64,000 nt of DNA from Streptococcus sp. HMSC078D09. GTDB lineage: Bacteria > Bacillota > Bacilli > Lactobacillales > Streptococcaceae. Numbering within the stretch: the stretch's first letter is position 1; each line of letters starts with the position of its first letter. The translations under genes and the position numbers were made by a program. A model generated the notes under the pieces. The model searched no databases, was not told the origin of the DNA, and saw nothing but the letters and a program-made list of their open reading frames with translations. Positions 56,887-64,000 of this stretch are shown one piece after another. The stretch is from NCBI RefSeq assembly GCF_001813675.1, contig NZ_KV813675.1, positions 400,823-464,822 of the forward strand, given 5' to 3'.

Positions 56887-57579
56887 ATGTCAATGATTGA
56901 AATGAAAGATGTTGTCAAAAAGTATGACAACGGGACGACGGCCCTTCGCGGGGTCTCTGTCCAAATTGAACCAGGAGAATTTGCCTACATTGTAGGACCT
57001 TCTGGTGCAGGGAAGTCGACCTTTATTCGACTTTTATACCGTGAAGTTAAACACGATAAAGGAAGCTTAAAAGTAGCTGGTTTTGATTTGGATAAAATCA
57101 AAAAACGCGATATTCCTATGTTGCGACGCAATGTAGGAGTGGTTTTCCAAGATTATAAATTACTTCCAAAGAAAACCGTTTATGAAAATATTGCCTACGC
57201 TATGCAAGTTATCGGTGAGCGCCGTCGCAATATTAAAAAGCGTGTGATGGAAGTTTTGGATCTTGTTGGGTTGAAACACAAGGTCCGCTCATTCCCAAAT
57301 GAATTGTCCGGTGGGGAGCAACAACGGATTGCGATTGCTCGCGCGATCGTCAACAATCCGAAAGTCTTGATTGCGGATGAGCCAACTGGTAACTTGGACC
57401 CAGATAATTCATGGGAAATCATGAACCTTTTGGAGCGGATTAATCTGCAAGGGACAACAGTATTGATGGCGACCCACAATAGCCAGATTGTAAATACTTT
57501 ACGTCACCGTGTCATCGCGATTGAAAATGGTCGTGTAGTGCGTGATGAAGCGGAAGGAGAGTACGGATACGATGATTAG
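56887..57579 (+). CDS. ftsE: Cell-division ATPase FtsE
   Basis: 230 aa ABC-type ATPase. Walker A GPSGAGKST, Q-loop VVFQDYKLL, signature LSGGEQQR, Walker B LIADEPTGNLD. With FtsX it transduces a cytoplasmic signal to the extracellular peptidoglycan hydrolase PcsB in streptococci. Overlaps ftsX by 8 bp. Confidence 0.97.
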   Translation: MSMIEMKDVVKKYDNGTTALRGVSVQIEPGEFAYIVGPSGAGKSTFIRLLYREVKHDKGSLKVAGFDLDKIKKRDIPMLRRNVGVVFQDYKLLPKKTVYENIAYAMQVIGERRRNIKKRVMEVLDLVGLKHKVRSFPNELSGGEQQRIAIARAIVNNPKVLIADEPTGNLDPDNSWEIMNLLERINLQGTTVLMATHNSQIVNTLRHRVIAIENGRVVRDEAEGEYGYDD

Positions 57580-58498
57580 AAGATTTTTCCGACACTTAAT
57601 CGAATCGCTTAAAAGCTTGAAACGAAATGGTTGGATGACGATTGCAGCGGTCAGCTCGGTTATGATTACCCTTAGCTTGGTTGCTATTTTCGCCTCTGTG
57701 ATTGCTAATACCATCAAGCTTTCAGATGATATTCAAAATAGTGTGCGGGTTGTAGTATACATGCGCAAAGATATTCAAGACCAGAGTGAGCAAATTGAAA
57801 AAGACGGTCAAACCGTGACCAATGAAAACTACCATAAGGTCTACGATGCTCTGACAGCCATGAAACATGTTGACAAGGTTGATTTTTCTAGCAAGGAAGA
57901 ACAGTATGATAAACTGATCAAAACGGCTGGGAACAACTGGAAGATTTTTGATGGAGACGCAAACCCCCTCTACGATGCCTATTATGTAGAGACAACAGCT
58001 CCAAAATATGTGAAGCAAGTCTCGGCAGACGCTAAAAAAATTGAAGGGGTCTCTGAAGTGAAAGATGGTGGGGTTGATACCCAACGCTTGTTCGCCCTTG
58101 GAACCTTCATCCGAAACTGGGGCTTGATCGGTGTAGCTTTATTGATTTTCATCGCTGTCTTCTTGATTTCCAATACCATCCGGATTACCATCATTTCACG
58201 TAGTCGTGAGATTAAGATTATGCGACTGGTAGGAGCAAAAAATGGCTATATTCGTGCACCATTCCTTTTAGAGGGGGCTTGGATCGGTCTCTTGGGAGCC
58301 TTGGTTCCTTCGGCTTTGGTCTTCTATGTTTATAATGTTGTCTATACATCAATGAACAATAACTTGTCAGATCAAAACTTGTATCTCTATAGTCCACATC
58401 TTTTGGTACCGATTATGGTGGGTGGTCTCTTTGGATTAGGAATTTTGATCGGAGCGATCGGTTCTTCAATCTCCATGAGACGTTTTCTTAAGATATAA
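57572..58498 (+). CDS. ftsX: Cell-division membrane protein FtsX
   Basis: 308 aa with four TM segments: one after the N-terminal MIRRFFRHLIESLKSL, a large extracellular loop (about 50-165), and three C-terminal ones with the permease-like SRSREIKIMRLVGAKN motif. The start at 57572 is favoured over one 30 bases upstream because conserved sequence starts there and overlaps ftsE. Interacts with PcsB through its loop. Confidence 0.96.
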   Translation: MIRRFFRHLIESLKSLKRNGWMTIAAVSSVMITLSLVAIFASVIANTIKLSDDIQNSVRVVVYMRKDIQDQSEQIEKDGQTVTNENYHKVYDALTAMKHVDKVDFSSKEEQYDKLIKTAGNNWKIFDGDANPLYDAYYVETTAPKYVKQVSADAKKIEGVSEVKDGGVDTQRLFALGTFIRNWGLIGVALLIFIAVFLISNTIRITIISRSREIKIMRLVGAKNGYIRAPFLLEGAWIGLLGALVPSALVFYVYNVVYTSMNNNLSDQNLYLYSPHLLVPIMVGGLFGLGILIGAIGSSISMRRFLKI

Positions 58499-58499
58499 T

Positions 58500-58529
58500 A
58501 AAAAAGCAAGTTCACACTTGCTTTTTTTG
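58500..58529. terminator. Terminator of ftsEX
   Basis: AAAGCAAG/CTTGCTTT stem with A and T runs on both sides. Confidence 0.88.
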
Positions 58530-58568
58530 TATCCTTTTATGAGGACAGGAAGGAGGATACATGATTCT

Positions 58569-59210
58569 TTAAGATTGTCTAAAGAAGGGATTGAACATCT
58601 TCTCGTGACCGATAGAAGTTTCAGGGCCATGGCCAGGATAGACAGTGTAGGAAGATGGAAGGGTAAAGAGCTCTTCCCTGATACTGCTAAGCAACTGTGC
58701 CGCGTTCCCTGTTGGAAGATCGGTCCGTCCAATGGTTTCGCGAAAAAGGGCGTCACCGGATAGAACCAAGTGATCCTCAGGAAAGACGATGGAGACTCCT
58801 CCTGCAGAGTGGCCCGGTGTTTCTAGAACATAAAAGTGGAAATCGGCTATTTCGTAATCGGAGCGAATTTCATAAAGGAAGTCGGCCTCCTGACAGACAA
58901 CATCTTCTAAATCCGCATGACGATCCAAACCAGATAAATTATCGACAGGAGAAGACAACCAACTGGCTTCTGCCGAATGGACATAGACTGGTGGGAAATG
59001 ATACGTCTGACGAACCTTTTCAAGACTCATTATGTGATCGTAGTGCGTATGGGTTAAAAGAATCGCTACAATTGGTTTTTCAATGCGATCTATTTGTTTT
59101 TGAATGGTCGCCCAGTCGCTACCTGGATCAACAAGAATGAGGGAGTGTTCATTTTCAAGGTAGTAGGTGTTTTCATAAGCTACAGGATTAACAGTACGAT
59201 AGATTTTCAT
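58569..59210 (-). CDS. MBL-fold metallohydrolase (YqgX/glyoxalase II-like)
   Basis: 213 aa. Metal motif LLTHTHYDHI, then TPGHSAGGVSI, SGDALF and the C-terminal PGHGPETSIGHE. This layout is that of small hydroxyacylglutathione hydrolase-like enzymes. AAGGAGTCC-type ribosome site precedes the ATG. Substrate unproven. Confidence 0.9.
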   Translation of the reverse strand: MKIYRTVNPVAYENTYYLENEHSLILVDPGSDWATIQKQIDRIEKPIVAILLTHTHYDHIMSLEKVRQTYHFPPVYVHSAEASWLSSPVDNLSGLDRHADLEDVVCQEADFLYEIRSDYEIADFHFYVLETPGHSAGGVSIVFPEDHLVLSGDALFRETIGRTDLPTGNAAQLLSSIREELFTLPSSYTVYPGHGPETSIGHEKMFNPFFRQS

Positions 59211-59309
59211 AAGGACTCCTTTCTAGAATAGTGTATCAAATTGCGAAGAAAATAACTGGATTGAAGTCAGCCTCAAAGGAGAAAAAAATCTGCAGAGCTT
59301 GCTCAAACG

Positions 59310-59318
59310 TGATATAAT
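59310..59318 (+). promoter_or_regulatory. dinG promoter close to the start codon
   Basis: Extended -10 TGATATAAT, 10 bases before the ATG at 59329. The expected leader is at most 3-4 nt and no ribosome site fits. Confidence 0.55.
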
Positions 59319-59328
59319 TTTAAGTATT

Positions 59329-61782
59329 ATGACAAGACAGAAACGGAAATATGCCATTGTGGACCTGGAAGCCACCAGTGCCGGAAGTAATGCTAAGATC
59401 ATTCAGGTTGGGATTGTCATCATCGAAGATGGAAGGATTACGCAATCATATGAGACGGATGTGAATCCCCATGAACGATTGGATGAGCATATCAAACAAC
59501 TGACTGGCCTGACAGATGCTCGCTTACGGAAAGCACCAGAGTTTGCACAAGTGGCAAAGGAAATTTTTGAATTAATAGAAGATGCCGTCTTTGTGGCTCA
59601 TAATGTCAAATTTGATGCGAATTTATTGGCAGAAGCTCTCTTTTGGGAAGGATTCGAACTAACGACTCCTCGAATTGATACGGTTGAATTGTCTCAAATT
59701 TTCTATCCGACTTTAGAACGCTACAATTTAGGAGCGCTTGCGACTGAACTGGAAATTGAGTTACACCATGCTCACTCCGCTCTAGCGGATGCTATGGCAA
59801 CAGCCCAGCTGCTGTTGAAATTGAGAGAGAAAATTGCGAGCTTACCAAGAGGATTGATTGAAAAACTTCTTTCGATGGCAGATTGTTTGATTTATGAATC
59901 GCGACTCTTAATAGAAGATGCGCTTGAAGACAGTAGTCTTTTTTTACCAGCTCATTTAGTAGAAGTTCATGGACTCTACCTGCGAAAGCCACAGCAGTTC
60001 TTAGAAAGTCACTATTTGTCTGAACAGTTTGAACTCAATATGCAGTTGTTGGGAATGGAAGCTTATCCAGAGCAGAGTGAATTTGTTGCCTATATCGAGG
60101 ACAGTTTGCACCAGCCGCTTCCAAGTTTTATCGAGGCGCCAACGGGAATTGGGAAGACCTACGCTTATCTGTTAACGCTTTTGGCCAAAACCTCTAAGCG
60201 CATTCTTGTGAGTGTTCCAACTAAAATTCTTCAGGATCAAATTATGAAGAAAGAAGGAAAGACCATCCAGGATCTTTTCCAAATTCCCTTTCATAGCCTT
60301 AAAAGTCCCAAGGATTATATCCAACTCGATAAATTTTATGAGACCTTACAGAGTGAGTCAGATAATGGGATGATTCGACGCTTTAAAATGCAACTGTTGG
60401 TTTGGCTGACCATGACTGAAACAGGAGAGTTCAGTGAAATTGGCCAACTCTATCGTCATGTCCATTTTGTAGCTGACATTTGCCACGATGGTCAATTGTC
60501 GAAACGTTCACTATTTTATCAGGAAGATTTTTGGCGTCTTGGTCAGGAAAAAGTGAAAACCAGCCGGGTGATTTTGACCAATCATGCTTATCTGCTAACC
60601 CGTCTAGAAGATGATAAGAGTCTACTTCAAGAGTCTGTTCTGGTCGTGGATGAAGCGCAAAAACTCTTCTTTGCTTTAGAGCAATTTTCACAGAGAGAAG
60701 AAAACTTGCAATCTCTTCTTTTAAACTTGCAACACGCTATTGAAGAGGAAAAAGATCTTCTACAACGACGTTTGCTGGAGAGTATTCAATTTGAGTTAAA
60801 TGCCTGCTCCAAAGAAGTCGTGCAAGGAAAAACGGCAGTTTTATCAGATCAAACGGTGGCAAAAATTCGGCAGGATGTATCGGAATTGAAAACCGAATCT
60901 CTAGAGAATCTAAAGGAATTGTTTGATGAGCGCTACCAAACCTTTTGGATAGACAAAGAAGTGGTTGAAAGCCACCAGATTCTTCGTCTCCATGGAGGAG
61001 TGGAGGACTTACTATCCTTTAAGGAATTTGTACCTGAAGAAGTGACCGTGCTCTTTGTATCAGCGACGATCGCTATCAGTAAAAAAGTGCATTTACCTGC
61101 TCTTTTAGGATATCAAAAGCAGCAAATCTATCGGGTACCGATAACAGTCAAACAACACCAGGAATTGCTGGTGCCGATTGATTTTCCAGATGTTGTTTCT
61201 TTATCTTCAGTGGAATACGCAGGGGAGATTTGTCAGCTCGTCGGTGAACTCCTTCCTTTACGAAAGCCAATTTTTCTTTTGTTTACTTCAAAAGAATTGT
61301 TACTGGAGACGTCAAACGCATTGAAGTTTCCTCACTTGGCCCAGTATCGAAATGGGGATGCAGCCAATATTAAGCGACGATTTGACCGAGGAGAAAGCTC
61401 CATTTTATTGGGAACAGGAAGCTTCTGGGAGGGAGTCGATTTCTCCCAACAAAAAGAAGTGATTCAAATCATCACGCGCCTTCCTTTTGACAATCCTAAA
61501 GATTATATGGTTCAAAAGCTGAATACAAAACTCAGAGAACAGGGGAAAAATCCCTTTTACGACTATAGTCTTCCAGTCGCGATTTTAAGGCTAAAACAGG
61601 CTATTGGGAGAACCAGCCGTTTTCAAGATCAGGAATCTTTGGTGCTTTTATTAGATCAGCGGGTGGTAACCAAGCGATATGGAAAACAAATTTTGGATGG
61701 TTTGCAACAAGTGTTGCCCCTTCACACGACAGTGAGAGAGCGGCTTGTTGAGCAAGCAGCTGACTTTTTTGAAAGGAATTGA
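59329..61782 (+). CDS. dinG: DinG-family helicase fused to a DEDD exonuclease
   Basis: 817 aa. N-terminal DEDD exonuclease domain (about 1-165): YAIVDLEATSAG, VFVAHNVKFDANLL, HHAHSALADAMAT. Then an XPD/DinG-type helicase: Walker A EAPTGIGKTYAYLL, DEAQ box VVDEAQK, motif GTGSFWEGVDF and final QAIGRTSRF. No FeS cysteine cluster is evident, as for Gram-positive DinG. The ATG at 59329 is chosen because conserved sequence starts there; the upstream TTG is not conserved. Confidence 0.93.
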   Translation: MTRQKRKYAIVDLEATSAGSNAKIIQVGIVIIEDGRITQSYETDVNPHERLDEHIKQLTGLTDARLRKAPEFAQVAKEIFELIEDAVFVAHNVKFDANLLAEALFWEGFELTTPRIDTVELSQIFYPTLERYNLGALATELEIELHHAHSALADAMATAQLLLKLREKIASLPRGLIEKLLSMADCLIYESRLLIEDALEDSSLFLPAHLVEVHGLYLRKPQQFLESHYLSEQFELNMQLLGMEAYPEQSEFVAYIEDSLHQPLPSFIEAPTGIGKTYAYLLTLLAKTSKRILVSVPTKILQDQIMKKEGKTIQDLFQIPFHSLKSPKDYIQLDKFYETLQSESDNGMIRRFKMQLLVWLTMTETGEFSEIGQLYRHVHFVADICHDGQLSKRSLFYQEDFWRLGQEKVKTSRVILTNHAYLLTRLEDDKSLLQESVLVVDEAQKLFFALEQFSQREENLQSLLLNLQHAIEEEKDLLQRRLLESIQFELNACSKEVVQGKTAVLSDQTVAKIRQDVSELKTESLENLKELFDERYQTFWIDKEVVESHQILRLHGGVEDLLSFKEFVPEEVTVLFVSATIAISKKVHLPALLGYQKQQIYRVPITVKQHQELLVPIDFPDVVSLSSVEYAGEICQLVGELLPLRKPIFLLFTSKELLLETSNALKFPHLAQYRNGDAANIKRRFDRGESSILLGTGSFWEGVDFSQQKEVIQIITRLPFDNPKDYMVQKLNTKLREQGKNPFYDYSLPVAILRLKQAIGRTSRFQDQESLVLLLDQRVVTKRYGKQILDGLQQVLPLHTTVRERLVEQAADFFERN

Positions 61783-61786
61783 GAAA

Positions 61787-62766
61787 ATGAAAAATAAAGG
61801 ATTTGGACTTGCAATTGCATTTGTACTGGCACTTTGTGCTATGTTGTTGGGAACTTTCTTTCCCATTATTGGCTCCAGTGTTTTTGCCTTAATTTTAGGA
61901 ATTGTCCTTAATGAATTTGTGGATTTGCCGGAGAATTCACGACCAGGCTTGAACTGGTCCGGTAAGAAATTGTTGCAGTATTCGATTATCTTCATGGGAT
62001 TTAGCTTGCCCATTGCGACAGTTGCCTCTACAGGTTTGTCTTCTTTAAAGATTAGTCTGCCAACGATAACCGTTGCCTTTCTTGCAGCTATTATTTTTGG
62101 GAGAGTCTTCCACCTGAAATCTCATCTACGGACCTTAATTGGGTTTGGTACAGCTATTTGTGGTGGATCTGCTATTGCAGCAGCAGCGCCGATCATTGAA
62201 GCAGACGAAGAGGAAATTGCCTTGTCTATGTCAACTATCTTCTTCTTCAACATTTTGGCTGTCTTTATCTTTCCAGTATTAGGGCATGTATGGCATATGT
62301 CTAATTTTCAATTTGGCCTCTGGTCAGGAACAGCTATTAACGATACGTCATCAGTTGTAGCAGCAGCGTTTTCTTATAGTAAGGCGGCGGGTGAAATGGC
62401 GACCATTGTTAAGTTGACACGCGCCCTGATGATTGTACCAGTTTGTTTGGGCTTGATCGGTTTAAAATGGTATCGTAGCAAGCAACAAGGAAGAAACAAA
62501 GGAATGTTAAAGAAAATTATTCCTTGGTTCATCATTTGGTTTATTGTGGCTTCTATTCTTTCATCTATCGGCTTGTACCTAAAGTGGTTCTTCCTTACCT
62601 AAAGGACCTTTCTCACCTCTTTATGGCCATGGCCTTGGTCGGAATCGGAAGCAAGGTTTCTTGGAAACAGTTCCGTGCAGCAGGAGCAGCCCCCCTCCTA
62701 GTAGGGTTGATTGCTTGGTTTTGTGTAGCAGGATCTAGCTTGATTCTACAGATGTTGTTCTATTAA
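61787..62766 (+). pseudogene. YeiH-family putative sulfate exporter, frameshifted
   Basis: Reads through 272 codons of a polytopic YeiH/UPF0324-type membrane protein (MKNKGFGLAIAFVLALCAML..., GFGTAICGGSAIAAAAPI), then leaves frame at about 62575. The following frame encodes the rest (VPKVVLPYLKDLSHLFMAM to LILQMLFY). Adding one base restores a 326-aa protein of family length, so one G is missing from GGCTTGTACC. A real mutation or a sequencing error cannot be told apart here. Ribosome site AAAGGAATTG; starts 4 bp after dinG. Confidence 0.85.
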
Positions 62767-62799
62767 TTAATTTGATGATTCTCACAGAAAGGAACGTGA

Positions 62800-64000
62800 A
62801 TGAAGAAAAATCATTTTTGGACGATTCACCTGGATTATTCGATCATTGGGATTGTCTTCGCCCTTCTCATGATTGGGATTTTATCTGTTTATGTAGCAGT
62901 TTCTCATGACTATCCCCAAATGGTGTGGCCTTTTTTAGGGCGGCAATTGGCCTGGATTGGTGTGGGATGCGTCATTTGCCTGATTGTGACGATTTTTAGC
63001 ACGAAATTTCTTTGGAAAATCACTCCCTTTCTTTACCTGCTTGGTCTGGCCTTGATGGTTCTTCCCCTTGTTTTTTATAATCCCAACTTGGTAGCTTCAA
63101 CAGGAGCTAAAAACTGGGTGGCTTATGGGAACATCACCTTATTTCAGCCTTCAGAATTTATGAAGATCCCTTTCATCCTGATGCTGTCAAGCTCTATTGT
63201 CCGATTTTTACAAAGAAATAAGGGGCGTGAGCGATTATTACGACAAGATTGGTTTTTGATTCTAGAGTTGACCATCTATACGATTCCGGTCTTTGCCTTA
63301 TTGGCTCTCCAGCAGGACTTGGGAACGGCCTTAGTATTCTTGGCCATCTTTGCGGGCTTAGTGCTCGTTTCAGGAGTTTCCTGGAAAATTATCTTGCCGG
63401 TCATCTTGCTTCTGGCAGGTGGGCTAGCAGGCTTTCTCTTCCTCTTTCTTTCAGAAGGGGGGCGAGCTTTTCTGCACCAGCAAGTAGGGATGCCAACCTA
63501 TCAGATGAACCGTATTTTAGCCTGGTTAAATCCTTTTGACTATGCACAAACCACCACCTACCAGCAGGCACAAGGACAGCTAGCCATTGCAAGTGGTGGC
63601 CTCTTTGGTCAAGGCTTTAATGTCTCCAATTTATTGGTTCCCGTACGGGAAAGCGATATGATTTTTACGGTCGTCGCAGAGGACTTTGGCTTTGTTGGAG
63701 CTCTGGTACTGTTGATTTTATATGTGACCCTGATTTACCGCATTTTAAAAATCACCCTTCAGTCTAATAACCAGTTTTATACCTATATTTCCATCGGATT
63801 TATTATGATGCTGGTCTTTCATATTTTTGAAAATGTCGGAGCGGTAACGGGTCTTCTCCCTTTGACGGGAATTCCCCTCCCCTTTATCTCACAAGGTGGA
63901 TCGTCTATTATTAGCAACCTGATTGGTATTGGACTGGTCCTTTCAATATATAATCATAGTAGCAAAAAGAAAGAGCCAGAAGAAGGGCCTCCAATCCGTA
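62800..64000 (+). CDS. rodA: SEDS glycosyltransferase RodA, 3' end outside the window
   Basis: At least 400 codons without a stop, running off the window end. Polytopic SEDS protein: MKKNHFWTIHLDYSIIG, STGAKNWVAYGNITLFQPSEF, QQDLGTALVF, SGGLFGQGFN, and LTGIPLPFISQGGS near the end. Length and sequence fit streptococcal RodA (slightly over 400 aa), so only a few residues are missing. RodA polymerises side-wall glycan with PBP2b in ovococci. AAAGGAACG precedes the ATG. Confidence 0.92.
   Translation, partial: MKKNHFWTIHLDYSIIGIVFALLMIGILSVYVAVSHDYPQMVWPFLGRQLAWIGVGCVICLIVTIFSTKFLWKITPFLYLLGLALMVLPLVFYNPNLVASTGAKNWVAYGNITLFQPSEFMKIPFILMLSSSIVRFLQRNKGRERLLRQDWFLILELTIYTIPVFALLALQQDLGTALVFLAIFAGLVLVSGVSWKIILPVILLLAGGLAGFLFLFLSEGGRAFLHQQVGMPTYQMNRILAWLNPFDYAQTTTYQQAQGQLAIASGGLFGQGFNVSNLLVPVRESDMIFTVVAEDFGFVGALVLLILYVTLIYRILKITLQSNNQFYTYISIGFIMMLVFHIFENVGAVTGLLPLTGIPLPFISQGGSSIISNLIGIGLVLSIYNHSSKKKEPEEGPPIR

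Noticed and set aside
59299-59328. Upstream TTG start for dinG
   Set aside because: It would place the promoter -10 inside the coding sequence, and the added residues look unconserved.

Overview
The window is a low-GC Firmicutes chromosome segment from an oral Streptococcus of the mitis/sanguinis groups (S. parasanguinis-like). This rests on gene content and protein resemblance only: vicRKX with a single-TM VicK, rnc-smc-ftsY, hprK-lgt, murMN, gor next to a MacAB-type exporter, ftsW-ppc-tuf-tpiA, ftsEX, and an Mn riboswitch ahead of a P-type cation exporter. No rRNA, tRNA, CRISPR array or IS transposase is visible.

Layout. 1-317: the right end of a foldback repeat, a terminator and the vicR promoter. 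318-3181: the vicR-vicK-vicX cell-wall stress operon. 3330-4295: a lipoprotein and a DUF454 membrane protein. 4360-6950: a small AT-rich, phage-like accessory island of decayed forward small ORFs (one an XRE repressor with a stop at codon 2) interrupted by three reverse single-gene cassettes. 6983-14472: rnc-smc-two HAD phosphatases-ftsY, overlapping or abutting throughout. 14564-18090 (minus): zwf, then a translationally coupled trio (49-aa protein, YraQ-type permease, TIGR03943-type partner). 18269-21580: tex, a SprT-like protein, PspC-domain and membrane proteins. 21753-24324: hprK-lgt-DUF948-YtxH. 24359-24531: foldback repeat copy. 25156-27466: two U32-family tRNA-modification proteins. 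28282-30168: a MetE-like methyltransferase with an MtaR-type MET box, and a cyclase-family protein. 30207-34909: gor and a MacAB-like exporter. 35180-38843: lysS, a phosphatase, a YbaK deacylase and a GH25 muramidase. 39093-45595: ftsW, ppc, tuf, tpiA. 45670-50233 (minus): an HD phosphohydrolase, a HAD phosphatase, murM and murN. 50349-54412: a DUF1934 protein, the Mn riboswitch with its ATPase, and an aquaporin. 54512-54683: second full foldback repeat. 54715-59210: a metallophosphoesterase, prfB (programmed frameshift), ftsE-ftsX and an MBL hydrolase. 59329-64000: a DinG-like helicase/exonuclease, a frameshifted YeiH-family gene, and rodA running off the end.

Most of the window is conserved core: cell-wall synthesis and division (VicRKX, MurMN, FtsW, RodA, FtsEX, GH25), chromosome maintenance and secretion (SMC, FtsY), and central metabolism (Zwf, Ppc, TpiA, HprK). 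Three things look least described. (1) A roughly 172-bp foldback element, present in two full copies with compensatory stem changes and each sitting between two similar terminators. (2) The island of three antisense cassettes, each with a dyad over its -10, one encoding a TIR/nucleoside-deoxyribosyltransferase-like protein. (3) An unusual number of genes whose promoter places the likely transcription start at or within a few bases of the start codon (leaderless candidates).
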